A stretch of DNA of 64,000 bases. It comes from Lomentospora prolificans. Lineage: Eukaryota; Ascomycota; Sordariomycetes; Microascales; Microascaceae. The translations under genes were made by a program, and so were the position numbers. Positions 1 through 12,200 of this stretch are shown here, in pieces. The notes below the pieces were generated by a model that was not told the DNA's origin, searched no databases, and saw nothing but the letters and a program-made list of their open reading frames with translations. The stretch covers positions 2,108,001-2,172,000 of the forward strand of contig JARFXM010000008.1 of NCBI GenBank assembly GCA_029532625.1, given 5' to 3'. Position 1 is the first letter of the stretch. Each line of letters begins with the position of its first letter.

Positions 1-452
1 AAAAGTATAGCAAGAAGAGACATGAATGGAGTGATGACATGGGCGCAGAGACGTCAAGGCGGAAAAAGAGAAGAAAGGTTCACCCAAGTACGCCAACGAG
101 GTAAGACACATAACCGTGCCTCTCTTATCAAGGTCTGGGCTTAGAGCGAAGGGGTCAGGGTAGGCGAATGTAGACCAGGACTTATGATTTGACTCGGTCC
201 GTATCTAGACGAGATACATCTCTCTCAGAAGAGAACTGCTATGGAAACGCAATGAGTGATTATCCAGAGCTAGAGGATATACTTTCCTTTTTAGTGGAAC
301 ATCTCTTATTGGGCTCCGCCCCCCGGCGGGCACGGATTTCAAGGGGGGTGTCGAGTTTCCCTCTAGCTGATATCGACCCAGCCACATTTAATCCGCGGCT
401 CCTAAAGGTTGGAACCCGTTTCAAAACGTTTATTGTCCCTTTCTAATTATGT

Positions 453-1157
453 ATGCAGTTAATCGAGGCTCGCACGAGGTGGGCACATATCGCGAGCCAG
501 ACTGTGGCTTACTTAGCCACCGCTGCCATCAGCCCCGGTCTGCAGTCTAAAATCCGGAACTTGACCGGTGACTCCGGCGACGAGGACAGCGCGAATCTAC
601 AACGGGGCGGTCTTTGTGCACAGTTCCGGGTTCTAGCGCACAAGAATGTCCGACTGCCAAGCGGAGGAACTGGGGCCTTTGAAGGGTCCTTCGATAACGT
701 TGTCCAGGGCGAAATGCCTTGCCACGATCTTTGGAATGATGAGGTTGATATAACAGAGAGTGCCACTTCGGCTAATATATATCTCTCTAAATATGCAGCT
801 AGAGAATATACTGGGGGTAGCATACTGGCTACTCGCCCGAGCCTCTCAGGATCGTTCTGTCTCGATGGGGGTATGGACCATCATATGTCTCCACAGCACA
901 GCTCTGTCTACGGCCCAAAAACGGATGAAGACCTGTATAGCGAAGATTTCCAGAAGAAACGGTATCACGAATTTCATAATGGCCGCAAGATTGATGATTT
1001 TATTGGATGGGAAGACCATGAAATTGAGTCGGAATATACAGATACTCAGTCCTCGAATCAGTCAGCGTGGACTTCTATGAGTGGGAGTCAGTCGCATGGA
1101 AATCAAGATCCAGAGCCCTTTGAAAGCGGCTCTATCTGGGATAACTGGTTGATTTAA
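453..1157 (+). CDS. Doubtful hypothetical protein, 234 codons
   Basis: An open frame of 234 codons starts at the ATG at 453. Its C-terminal half is hydrophilic and rich in Asp, Glu, Ser and Gln (for example EDFQKKRYHEFHNGRKIDDF), and it ends in SIWDNWLI. I recognise no family, signal peptide or membrane segment. Another frame is open from 189 to 446 and stops just before this ATG. The junction contains TTCTAAT followed by TATGCAG at about 441-457, which looks like a branch point and acceptor, so the two frames could be exons of one gene, but I found no convincing donor. The length is above what chance usually gives at this base composition, but there is no homology I can name. It may also be a decayed gene. 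Confidence 0.35.
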   Translation: MQLIEARTRWAHIASQTVAYLATAAISPGLQSKIRNLTGDSGDEDSANLQRGGLCAQFRVLAHKNVRLPSGGTGAFEGSFDNVVQGEMPCHDLWNDEVDITESATSANIYLSKYAAREYTGGSILATRPSLSGSFCLDGGMDHHMSPQHSSVYGPKTDEDLYSEDFQKKRYHEFHNGRKIDDFIGWEDHEIESEYTDTQSSNQSAWTSMSGSQSHGNQDPEPFESGSIWDNWLI

Positions 1158-1763
1158 GCCATTCGGAACAGATCACAGGTGAAAAAAGACGACGCAATTC
1201 AACAAGTTGGGGATCTATTGGCCGCCTTCATTTTCTTGATGTATTAATGAAGGGGTTCGAGTGTCTCCTGGCTATTCTTTAAAACTGCCTATGTACAGAC
1301 TTGCTGATAGAAGAAGCGAATTCTAAAAAGATGAAGGATATATGCTTAATGGATTAGAGAAAAAAAAATCGTGTCCGAACAAGACAAACACGGAGGCAAC
1401 CGGCCGCAATCCCTCTTCGAGCTCGAGTGAGCGTCCCCTAAAACGCCACTCCACCAATATAGAACTGGCAGAGGCTGTGGATAACCACCCCATGCCTTTC
1501 CATCTTAGTCGTACCCGAACAAACGCGAAGTACATCGCACTTGAAAAAGCCACCTACCAGCGGCGGCGACTTTTTTCCAGACTCGAGGTGGATAATTTGA
1601 TCAAGGTTGTCAAGATTGAGGATAGGTGAGAGGAGCAAAGTTTGCTGTCGATAATAGCATCACGAAATCCACGGCTATCCTCCGAAGGGTGTCGACTACT
1701 CGCGGCAACACCGACAGCTGGCTCCAAACTTCACTGAGGATGCCGCAGCCAATGACTTCGATT

Positions 1764-2039
1764 TTAACGTCTCAACGCGGCGGGGAAGAATCCCTTGACA
1801 CCACCTCCGGATTTCTTGTCGCCAGGCTTCGCTTCCTTCTTCTTCTTTTGCTCGGGCTTCAGGGTGGCGAAGTGGATGTACCAGAGGAGAACGCCTTGGA
1901 GGATGAGAGTGACGAGGACGACGAGAAGGATGGTGAAGAGGATGGGCTGGTCGTTCAAAACCATGACGGCCTCTTCAGTGGCTCCGAGAGAACGGAACCA
2001 AGCGAACTGGTCGCCTCCGCCGGTAATAGGCTCGCTCAT
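1764..2039 (-). CDS. Small single-pass membrane protein, 91 aa
   Basis: The frame starts at the ATG at 2039 (MSEPITGGGDQFAW) and ends at 1764. An open extension upstream lacks a good ATG and reads like leader sequence. Residues about 32-55 are strongly hydrophobic (PILFTILLVVLVTLILQGVL) and form one membrane helix. A lysine-rich tail follows (KPEQKKKKEAKPGDKK), which by the positive-inside rule should be cytosolic. There is no cleavable signal peptide and no intron. The family is not one I can name. It is divergent from the mitoribosomal S5 gene, about 1.1 kb away. The compact soluble-TM-basic-tail layout and good codon use make it a likely real gene. Its location (ER, mitochondrion or other) cannot be told from sequence. 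Confidence 0.68.
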   Translation of the reverse strand: MSEPITGGGDQFAWFRSLGATEEAVMVLNDQPILFTILLVVLVTLILQGVLLWYIHFATLKPEQKKKKEAKPGDKKSGGGVKGFFPAALRR

Positions 2040-3122
2040 TTTGAATTGTTTTCTTTTTTCTATTTGTGTTTTTCGTAGGGTGACGGAAGAGAGGCGGGAC
2101 GCGTTATAGTCGAGTCGATTGCGCCTCGCTCTCGTTAAAAGTGTATATGGATAAAACACGCTTGCTGGACGAGGTTGAGAAGGCACGAGAATGATATCCG
2201 AATGAATAGATCTAAAGGCGAAGAGAACCAAGTGCACCTGTCACCAGTTTTCCGAACAAAAGAAAGAGCCGGCCTCTGAACGGAAGGAAGAGTTATGGGA
2301 AGAAACGAAGTGGAAGGAGAATGGATGAAGGGAGGCGAAAAGGGAGGGAGGGACAACACATGTCAGGGGAGAAGATCATTGTCGCCCATCGGAGAAATCT
2401 CGAAACGGGGGACGTCACAGTGCACCCAATGAGGCAGCGGAGCTCAGGCGCTCTGCGGTTGCCATGATGGGAGCCGGGCGTTTCAAGATTGCAGCAGAAA
2501 TGGACCGACGTTAAGGGCTCCTGATTGGCCTTGTAGCCCACCTTTCGCAAATCCGCTCTAGACCACACCAGTCGTGCAGATACAGTGTACTATTACTGTC
2601 CTTATTATAGCATACAGAAAGAGATGAAGAGATGATAATCTTCATGGATTCTTGCCTCGATCTAGGATCGAGAGAATTTTTGGTTATCTCGGATCACAAT
2701 GACCAAAGGGACGAGTTCGAGGGCCATCTGACAGGAGGCGCTCTTTGACGCAGGAACTTGCGGCAAAATGCTGGCTGTGCGCCGACCAGGCAAGCCAGGG
2801 ACCCTGGCGCCTCTGCCACAGATTGCGCCGCCAGTGGTGCGACGGCTTATGTCAGCGACAATGCTTCTCGAACAGTGACACCTCAGGCATGAACGCAGCA
2901 CTGCAAGCCCAGCAGTTGGGAAATGTCAGCTTTGGCCTCCTTTAGCAGAGCAGACCAAAAATTTTGAGATAATGTCGAACGACGCGACCGAGTAAACCCG
3001 TTGGTCGACCCAATTCGAGTCTCCCACCCAACACAACGAACTCGGCTTAGCTGCCTCAAGTAGCGAGTGGAATTCCCCGTCCACTCGCTCAACAGGACAA
3101 AAAGAAAAAAAAAAGAGCAGCT
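2040..3122. promoter_or_regulatory. Divergent intergenic region (small membrane protein / mitoribosomal S5)
   Basis: These 1.08 kb separate two divergently transcribed genes and must hold both promoters. The S5 side has a purine-rich leader, AAAAAGAAAAAAAAAAGAG, directly before its ATG. I see no convincing ORF or RNA gene inside, and no clear TATA box. Confidence 0.5.
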
Positions 3123-4723
3123 ATGAGTACGGTACGCCCCAGCAGATCGCTCCTCTCGAGGTGCATCCTGCCCTTGTCCCGGACGACGACACCGGCAGCA
3201 CGTGCTCCGACTCTGGCGGCGGCTACGTCGAGAACATGTCAGCACACGCACCAATTCCACAGCTCGGCGCCGCGCGCAGCGAGGCGACCTCGTTTCAAGA
3301 GCGTCAAGGCCGAGAAGCTCGGGCTGACGACGCCCGAGAAGATCGACGAGTACGCGAAGCGAAAGTTCCCCGACTACGACGAGGTGGACATTGAGGGCCT
3401 GAAGAAGGCGTATGACTATACGCCCGAGCAGATCGAGGCTGTCAAGGCGGGCGAGCAGGCCGTGGATCCCAGGGATATGACACTGCAGGGTCGAGTGAGG
3501 GACGACAAGTACAGGTTACCGTACCTGGAGGACTTTGCGACGGTGCAGCCCATCGTCGACCTCAAGGCCGAGACGCAGCTCGAGGCCAAGAACTACAAGT
3601 GGTTGTCAGAGCAGGAGTTTTTGGAGAAGCTCTTTGAGAAGATGATGGATAAGTCGACGGAGAATATGCAGGAGGCGGCAGCACAGGCGTTCAAGAGGTC
3701 CATGGATAGGGTCAAGGCGGCGCAGGGTACCGAGATCGACCTAACGGTGCAGGAGCTCCAGGATATGGAAACGTGGCCGGAGCTGCAGAAGAAGTACGTC
3801 CTCGCCGAAGAGGACGGGTCCGAGAAGGCGGCGAAGAAGGCCGAGGCTGCTGCGGTCAAGGAAGGTACCATGTCGACTGAGGAGGCCAAGAGGCTCTTGG
3901 ACGAGCTCGTCCAGGACTTCTCCGAACATCTCCAGGTCAAGAGCGGCAACACGGCTGTGAGCGAAATCTTTGACGAGGACGACCGGTTAAATATCTCCAC
4001 GTCCGGCAACGCGCCCCCCCTGGGCAAGGTCCCCGGTGTCGAGGGTCTCTACAAACATGCTGCGGACCCCGAAGACGAAGGTCTCGACGACGAAGGAACC
4101 TACCAATACCTCAAGAAAGTCACAGGCATGTCCGTCCGCGACATCCTCTCCCTCTTCACCAAGACTCTCGTCACCCGCTTCGTCACCAACCAGACCCGTC
4201 TCGGCAAGGTCCGCAGCGCCTCCGTCATGGTCATTGCTGGAAACGGCAACGGCCGTCTCGGTGTCGGCGTCGCCAAGTCTGCTGATTTCGGTACCGCCGC
4301 CATGGCCGCTCGCATGTTGGCCATCCGCAACATGAAGCCCATCCGCCGCTACGAGAACAGGACAATCTATGGTACCGTGAAGCAGAAAGTTTCGGGAACT
4401 ATTGTCGAGCTCCGCGCTCGTCCTCCTGGTCAGTTTATCCACCATTGTACCGCTCTTTCAAGGCGAAAACAAAACTAGTCTAGATGCTAACGTCGGATAT
4501 AGGTTTCGGTCTCCGTGTTCCCTTCCGTCTCTTCGAAATGTGCCGTGCGGCCGGCATCCACGACATCTCGGCTGTCATCCCCCGGTCGAGGAACCCCATG
4601 AACACGGTCAAGGCGACGTTCCTCGCTCTCACGAACCAACCCGACCCTGAGGAGATCGCCAAGGGCAGGGGCAAGAAGCTGGTGGATGTGCGGAAGGTGT
4701 ACTACGGTGGCTCTGTATACTAG
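3123..4723 (+). CDS. MRPS5: Mitochondrial small-subunit ribosomal protein S5 (uS5m)
   Basis: This is a two-exon gene (3123-4428 and 4503-4723) coding for 508 aa. It is the mitochondrial form of ribosomal protein uS5, which helps form the mRNA entry channel and decoding-fidelity region of the small subunit. Residues 1-55 are Arg/Ser/Ala-rich with no acidic residues, a typical mitochondrial presequence. An acidic, helical fungal extension follows (about 60-330). The S5 N-terminal RNA-binding domain starts near 348 (TRFVTNQTRLGKVRSASVMV, then GNGNGRLGVG), and the C-terminal domain carries GTIVELRARPPG / FGLRVPFRLFEMCRAAGI, which is joined exactly across the intron. The 74-nt intron has an unusual donor, GTCAGT, with GCTAAC as branch point and ATATAG as acceptor. 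Family identity is certain from the S5 core. The exact mature N-terminus is not visible. Confidence 0.95.
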
Positions 4724-5316
4724 TGTATATCTGTAGAATTATGGGCATAGAAGAGAATATCCCGTGTTTTTGTATAGATATTCTTCTCTTCTTTGGTCTC
4801 TTCATATGTTGTAATTAGCAATGCCAAAAAACTTCTCTAACCTTATGCGCGCCTCTCTCCTCCTTGAGATGCGATAGTTCCCACAGTTACCAAAGGCGTC
4901 AAGATCTTCCGACATGATCTATGAGCGCAATGCTCCCAGTGGATGGGCGGGGCTCTCTTGAGAGTGAGTATTTATATTTGGCCCTGACTACGGGCAAGAT
5001 AAACTCGCACAGAAGATTCGGACTGGTATCATTATTCGTTCGGCTCGTCTAAACATGCAGCGTCCATCGATCCCGGTTGTAGTCTCCGCCCGCCCGTCTC
5101 AGGGGCCGCCGCTCTTCCCCGGGTTTCCCGCCGGGCGAACAAGAGCGCGTTCCGTCCTCCGTCGTGAAGTTCCCCTTGGGCGATCTCATCATCGACTCGC
5201 CCGCTTCCGACCCGGCTCGGCCGCTCCTAGGACACTCGCCATCCTGAGGTAAAGTCCTCCGAAACGCGTAATTCGAACTCGGATCCCTCCCCCCCCCGAG
5301 GAGGGCGGGGTCCGAC
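4724..5316. other. Convergent 3' region between S5 and Dad3
   Basis: No gene is seen here. The first 150 bases are AT-rich and carry several TGTA elements (TGTATATC, TGTAGAAT, TGTATAGATA, TGTAATTA), as expected of the S5 3' UTR. The part nearer 5317 is C-rich and would be the 3' UTR of the convergent Dad3 gene. Confidence 0.5.
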
Positions 5317-5754
5317 CTAGTAATCCTCCTCTCCGTGGTTCCCAGCGTTGTTGTCGCCCCAATCGATCTCCTGCTGCAGCACAATACTATACACACTCGC
5401 CTTCAGCAGCGTAAACACAAGACTCGTCTTCCTCTCCAGATCCCTCAAGCCATCCAGGATGTCGGTGCTGGGCCTATCCGCCAGGTCGCCTAGCAGGGAG
5501 GCGAGCTGTTTGACGCCTGTTAGCGGGATAACTGGCTATTTATCTCTCTTTTCTTTCTTCTGCTCAAATCCTAACCCTACACTCTTCCGGTGGTCGGAAA
5601 TCTTGGGAATGCTTCCCGTTTGTAGATGGAGGGAAGGGCGGTAAAAAAAAAAAAAAAGAGGTACCTTCTTCATATTCTCAGCGAGGCGTTCATATTCCTC
5701 GAGAACTTCTTGCTCCAGAGGTGTTAGCTCTGGAGGAGACGACAGGGGATTCAT
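5317..5754 (-). CDS. DAD3: DASH complex subunit Dad3
   Basis: Two exons (5754-5665 and 5505-5317) code for 92 aa. Dad3 is a subunit of the DASH/Dam1 ring complex, which couples kinetochores to microtubule plus ends. Exon 1 begins MNPLSSPPELTPLEQEVLEE. It splices in phase 0 (donor AAG/GTACCT, acceptor AAACAG, branch GCTAAC) to exon 2, which reads LASLLGDLADRPSTDILDGL and later TSLVFTLLKASVYSIVLQQE, ending in NHGEEDY. The EYERLAENMKKLASLL helix and the VYSIVLQQEIDW block are hallmarks of the family, and the length matches the usual 90-100 aa. The intron (159 nt) is long for this window and contains a 15-base A run on the plus strand (T in the transcript). The second exon has no ATG of its own, so naive ORF calling would miss it. 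Confidence 0.93.
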
Positions 5755-6024
5755 CTCCGTTGGCTTGGGTCCTGCCTTTATGGTTGTGGTAGGCGGGATC
5801 GAGCGAGATATTCTTCGGTGTGTCGTTCCAACAGCCAACACGCGACGCGAAGGTAGTGGGGATGAAATCGACCCCGCGATTTGTGGGAGAAGAAAATGGC
5901 AGTGTTCGCACTGTATGATTGTCCTTTCTTGAGACAAAACGTGCGACGGTATACGGTATAAATACAACGTCACTTTCACTGTATTCTCTTGATTACTATA
6001 TGCGAGCAAGCTTAATGGAAGCCC

Positions 6025-6056
6025 AAGGGCTATTCAATTCAAGGGCTATTCAATTC
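6025..6056. repeat. Perfect 16-bp tandem duplication
   Basis: AAGGGCTATTCAATTC occurs twice back to back (6025-6040 and 6041-6056). It lies about 270 bp upstream of the Dad3 start. It looks like a recent small duplication by slippage. Confidence 0.9.
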
Positions 6057-7065
6057 TATTATCGCTCGCCGTGTCTTCAGAGAGAAAAAGATCCAAGCTT
6101 CAGACAGGCCGCGTTCTCGGCCGTAAATGCTAGTGAAGGTTCTGTATTAGTCGAACTTTCTTTTGCGTTTCAATCGAATCGGTTCCCATTGGCACCACCC
6201 AAAGAGAGGTGAATGTAAAAAGTATTTATCAACGACGGTGGCTACTCAAGAAAGGCACGAGGTCGACCGCAATCTCGACCACCGTAGCCCGGGCTGGCCT
6301 TTCTGATGTCACCAAACATCTTGCACAAGGCCCATGAGTCAAATGTGACGGAAGGAGTAGAGAGTTGGAAGAGGAAGAATAAAACAAATCATGCCACCAC
6401 CCGGCCCGACCTTGCTTTCTCTCAAACTTGAGGTGGTTCTGTCTCCTGCGGATGTCTATTCCTATCCTGTGTTTTGCTGGCTGCTGGCTGCATTACTCCG
6501 CAACGGCTGCATGCATTTAATCGTCGACAGGCGACGCAACACGGATGCGGGTACTTTCCTGTCGTAGAAGGTGGGCTTGAAACGGGAGCAAGGACAAGCC
6601 AAGTTTTCCATCGGCAACCACTCGTCAAAGGAGGAGCATCCGGTGCGAAATTGTCATTCGTCAGACGCAGCCCATCGCACAATCCGACAGGAAACCCTGC
6701 TCCCTATCACCAGCAGGGTGAGATTCCCAGCATCTCTTGCGCTGGAAAAAAAAAAGAAAAGAAAAGAAGATGCCCTCGTGAGGTGCTTCCCCTACCGGTA
6801 TAAACCTCCCATTTTCATATACTACTGAGCACGCCGTGTCGGATTAATGCGGGTCTGGGGTCAATGATTAACAGTAGCCGCACGCAATGCCTTGATTGTT
6901 AGCGCTCCTGGGAGATGAGTTGAGCGTGGCTCAAAAAGCGTCTAAGGTGAAGGTCAATCTGGGGTAAACCACTCAAGCCGTTGAGGAATCTCATGCCCCA
7001 GAACCCTGAAAATCCCAGAAGGAGGCGAACGTTCAATGATGAGTCGAGTGAACCGGTGGCATCCC

Positions 7066-7086
7066 TACCATGGGACTCCCATGGTA
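7066..7086. repeat. Perfect inverted repeat, 10-bp arms
   Basis: TACCATGGGA and its reverse complement TCCCATGGTA are separated by a single C. It could extrude as a hairpin or be a dimer-binding site, but no gene is close. Confidence 0.85.
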
Positions 7087-10000
7087 CCAGGTACAAAACC
7101 GCACTGAGCCAAGTCAGGGGGTTAAGCATATCCCCACCCACACTGGGGAGAGAGTGTAACCGCACGACAGGTGGGTTGGAAGCTTGAAGCGCCGAAAGAC
7201 CTCCCTCCCAAAAGTTAAGCTTCTTGTAAGTTGGTGAATGGCAATCCGGTGTGTGTTGCCTATTCCGAGGAATTCCAGTTCAGCGTCAGAGGCAACAATC
7301 GTAAGCAGTTCTCTGCATCCGACCTCGTTCATGTCTAAGAGCTGTCGCGCTTCTCACTTGGTCCACTTGCAGCTGGTGCGCTTCCTGTAGCATGCGGACC
7401 TGTTGACCAGCGGCACGGCTGAGATGTAGATATAGTAGATATATTGTATAGAGTAATTTAGGCTGGAAATGTATACACTCCTTTCTCATTTGCGCCACGC
7501 CCGTCGAGAGCGAGAGGTGATCCCGACTCGCATCTCTGCGTCTTGTGCAAAATGCAGACCTGGGGAGACTGGCATCTCGAGCTACTCCAAGCGGACTGGC
7601 CTTGACTGGGTGATCCGCATATGAAGCGATCCGAGGCGAGATGAATGCGGGTTAGTCTTGTCAAGGCCAGCGTGTGATAGGCAAGCTAGTTCTATACTGT
7701 GCTCGAACCCTCTTAATTAGGGTTCTATTGAGTAGGAGGCGGGTGGCAGTGGGAGACCCATCACAACTCCACAAGAGGTGGTATAATTAGAATCCCTTGG
7801 TTAAACTTAGACGTAATGTATTGAACACCACAGTAAGGGAGGAACCCCCCTTCACTCATCTATTAACCGAAGCGGTAAATGTGGTAAGCTATGGGCACCA
7901 AGCTGCGAGGACTTGGACATAATCTTCAGCAGAAGCCAGAGATGAGATCAGTGTCAAAGGCCAGCACGCGTGACTAAACTTCGGACGCTTTGGGCCACCA
8001 TTGGAGCGTTTTATCCACAGTCGTCTCTTGCCTAGAGGAGCTAATAAGGGTGTGGTTAGTGCGCCCCGGCCACCACCAAAGGAGACGGTAGGAGAATAGC
8101 GATAGTGGGAAGCACCACCAAATGTGGAGTCGACCGTTCCTCATTGTTATCTACAAACCAAAAGTCTGTGTTCTTCCTGAGGTGTCAAGGTCAAGGTCGC
8201 TGCAACTGACCACGAGGCACATCGTCCCGGCGTAGAAGAATTGCCTCAAACTCGGGCTTTGAGGATGTAATTGTTCGTCATACTGGTCAGAGTGGATGAT
8301 GTAGAGGTTCGCCACACTATGACTCCACGCAAACTTTTGAGACAATGGACGAGGACGCGGAAGGGTGTGTGGGTGGGCAGGTAGAGTGGAGGAACGCCCT
8401 TGCGACGAGGCGAGGTTCCAAGAAGCAAAAAGACAGACCAAGGTCCAATGATCAAGACCGAATACGTGTGAGGACCGCGCTTAAGGCCAACTTCTTGGCG
8501 GAGGCAACATCACGCTCCTTCAAGGTTTGTCCATATGCAAGGCTGTGTGGTGTGGAATATAATACTGCGTAACCGGGGCGATCGTCCTTGCCTCGCAATC
8601 GGGGGTGCCAATGTTCTCACAAACAAGTTGGCACTCATAGCTTCCCCGACTTGCTGGATAGTGCGTTGTTCCCGACTCACAAACTGTCTGCTGGCCGAGT
8701 TTGCGCTTGCCACATGCGTCATGTGGGGAAATAGGCAATGGCGCTTGGCCTCCCTTTCCTTCCGTTGACTTCTCCTAGTCTAAGCTTGATTTGGAGTGCA
8801 GTTTTTGACATCCACTGGCGTAGCATGTCTGTCTCGTCTATACAACATATAGTTTCCCCCCCATCGAGATTTGACGACGAATCCGGCTAGTCCAGCCCTA
8901 GCATAGAGGCACCCATCCCATTCCTGTGGATAAGGTGCAGCGCCAGATAAACCAAGAGATGAATTGATGGGAGATGATCTGGCTTAGCGATTCAGTCTTT
9001 CCCCAGTTAGAGAGTCTCCACTGGCATCTAATAGCTTGAGGCCTCGGTCCTCAGTCTAGTACTCCGAGATTATATGATTGGCATTGATGGCGACGACGTT
9101 GTTGCCATCAGGCTCCGTCGGCTACCGTAGAAACTTGCCGGAATCTTCGATGCTGGCTAGCGGCGAGTTGAATATAGGTAAGATTCCTCGGAAAGGGAGT
9201 GCCTCGATTGATTTGCTATTCTCTAAGGTATATCAGGGGTTTCTCGCATTCGGCGAAGCGTTCATGCAGCCTCCACGGGAACGATGAGAAAAGAATCGAG
9301 TTCCACCCCAATCAACCTTGGGAGTACCAAGGTACTTAGAGTACTTTTTTCCATCCTTGTAACTGTACATTCATTGAGCCCTAACTTTCAGGGATGCCTT
9401 CTCTGCAGTCCTGGGGATAAGCTGGACAAGCTGGGGTGTAGCGAGCAAGGCCTCCAGTGCCAGCTCCGTATCTCGAGCACGAATGATGCTACCAGGTGGA
9501 GGGAGGTGTTATTGCCCACCAGCGTGTGGGTTTGCCAGGGCTGAATCCAACCTCCCAAGTAAGCAGATCATCGCCTCGTCTCCTTCCAGTTCACTTGGAA
9601 GGGCCCAACGCTGGTCCAAGTACAAGTATAGACTCGCAGGACAGCGTACATGGGGTAATATATCCCACATTAGCCATCTCTCCTCGGTGGGCGGAAGGAC
9701 CAGCCCCTATTCCATTCACATCCCATCGGTGAGTATCTGCATGAATGATTTTCGCCAACCAGACTCTTGACCACCTCTTCTGCATACGGCATCAGGGCGC
9801 ATCCCTCAAAGACGACCCGTAGAGACCCTCGACGGTTTTTTCTTCGACAACAGTCTAAGACGTGGAGGTTGGGTCATCATGTGTGTTCAATGCATGCAGC
9901 TTCCCACACTGCGGCAGACTACTGGTAGATTGTGATGCTACCCTGGTTGGCGAAATTCAAATGGTAAGTGGCACATCCTCCACATCCTCTCCCGATCCAT

Positions 10001-12200
10001 AGACTTCTCAAGCCCTTCCGTTTGGCACTGCATATTCTGCTACCCTGTTCGTTTCTCTGGGCAACTCTGTACTGCGTGCAGTGCATCTCTCCAGAAGAGA
10101 GTACAATGGGGCAATACCACAAGCTGCTCGGTAGAGAGTTTGGATGTTTTGCTTCGCATCCTGCATATGCTCTGGCTTGTAAGTTTCAAAAGTGGTTGTT
10201 CCTCTCCCCAGCACGGAACCTAGTTTCTCCTCACCGAGGAAGCATTGGTGACGACGGAGCCTGGTGCTGGGTTGCCCTCTTGTCTATCCAATAATGTTCT
10301 TAGACTGATCCTTAATTGCTTGATTTTTTCGTTCTTCAAAGAACGTTTCCATTCTTCCTTTTTCTCTCCAGGCGTTGGTCACGCTTAGAGAATAAGGTTT
10401 GGCCCCCGGAATTTTGTTTCGCCAGCTAAGGTCTTTGCCACATGTCTGCGCCCTCACAACGAAGCTGCCACTGGGAGAGTGGTCCATCGACCTGAAGAGT
10501 GTCGGTCGAAGAGCGGGAGTAGATGCCTCCACTACACCATTGAACGAGACTCCAGACCAGCCCGTACCGGGTACTCTGCTGCAGCGGCGCATCGTGTACC
10601 TCAAGATAGTGAGCTGCGAAATTAATTAGGTCGCCATGGCCAATGCACCCGGTAAGGTACTAAAGATGTAGCCGTACAAGACCCCTACCCGGCTGTCCTG
10701 CTGTACGCATTGGAAATGTACTTGCATGCTTAGCGTGATGATATCTGCACTCTGAGTTCGGGTTCCGTCTTGCGGAGTGGGCAGCTCGGACGGCGTTTTA
10801 CCTCCTAACTTTTGTTGTGTTCTGGTTTGGATCATGTATCCCGTTCCACGTACCAAGGGTTGCCCTCTCCCCCCTGCCTTGTAAATTTCCACCTGCAGTT
10901 CAGGCTCCATGGAGTAATACTGCGCTGCAGTGGAGTGGAGGTACTCTCCGCTCTGCATAGGGTACTGTGGGACGGGTCTCCACAAGATCATCTGGCGCCT
11001 GCCGCAATTCCTCTGAACCCAACCGATCCTCTGTACTGAGGTGCAGGAGTGAGGTGGGCTGGGGTTGCACGCGCTGGAAACGCCCCAAACCTGCCTGCCA
11101 CTTCTGTCCGATGGAGGCGCCAGCTGTTCGGGGACTCCCTTCTCATTCAATAATAGGTTGTTCTCGTTTCCCCTCTTCTCGCTACCTCGCCTGTCAAATA
11201 TTTAAAGTACCCTTCGCCATGAGCTGATGTAAATGAGGAATGCATGTGGACTGGTAAGTTTTAAAAGACCAATCTCAATGACCGGGCCTTGTAAATCGGG
11301 TTGCTGGTACCTCCCATCTGAGGTACGTCCTCGGCAGGGAGCTGGCGCACGACACAGTGTAAGGAATATAAAACACAGTAGACTGGCCTTTCCCAGCCCA
11401 GTGTGGGAGACAATGGCACGGCTGTAATTGTTCCCATGATCGCGCCCTCTCCACTTTTAGCAGTATTAAGCTCAAGTAGTAAGAGCCCGAAGGCCTTGGG
11501 ACTGACGCGAAATCGCACTTTGCTTCTTCGATGCGCAAACCTCGTATGTCTCCGCGCGGAGATCGTTTGGTGTCAATCTATCACCGCGCACCGATGTGGT
11601 CGCCTCGAGCAAGGCAAGTGAGGGTGCGCATTGCTCCTCTGTCTGTCGAGGGCAAGTACGTTGGGCTGAGCGGAGAAACCCCCAGAGCACAGGGCACGGC
11701 TGGGAGATGGAGGGGTGGCGGGACATGGGGTAAAGGTAACACAGAATGCGCTAGTGCACTGTATAGGGTACCAGCAACTCTCCACCGATGTAATGTACTT
11801 CACTCCTCGGGAGCTTCTCGCGTTTCGGGGCCCCCTTCCCCCCTTCGTTTTGATATTACCACCTGCAGCTTGGCCGGGGCGTTGGTTGACTGGCCGGGCC
11901 TTTCTATGAAGCACCAGCCACCCTCCCTTTTCCAACCCACCACCTCGTAGCGCTGCCCACTTTATTACCTCGCCAGCCAGCTGTGTACTCATCTGCAAAG
12001 GCCAGAGCCAGCAAAGGTAGTGCAGTGCCACTGCGTGGGTTATTGTATTGTTGTGGTGTACTCCGGAGTGGCCTGCCTCTCCACCTTCACCTACCACGCC
12101 GTGGCCAACCTGAGGCCAGAAGCGGGCTAGACGTCGACCTCAACACTGGTCTCGTGTCGCAACACCATTTACCTCTCCTCCCCCCGCTTCTCGAGAACCT

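Larger units (their letters stand above)
5755..12200. other. 6.4-kb gene-poor stretch
   Basis: I see no ORF with recognisable protein character here. Open frames are short, low in conserved features and overlap on both strands. No tRNA, 5S rRNA or transposon ends were recognised. It holds a 16-bp tandem duplication (6025-6056), a 10-bp inverted repeat (7066-7086) and scattered GGTAC/GTACC words (for example AGGTACTTAGAGTACTTT near 9331 and GAGGTACG near 11321). Base composition is ordinary, so this is not a RIP-mutated relic. Non-coding RNA or distal regulatory DNA is possible but not shown. Confidence 0.5.

Noticed and set aside
11531..12097. Overlapping 139- and 174-codon frames on opposite strands
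   Set aside because: Neither resembles a protein family; Arg/Ser/Gly-rich frames like these arise in GC-rich DNA by chance.
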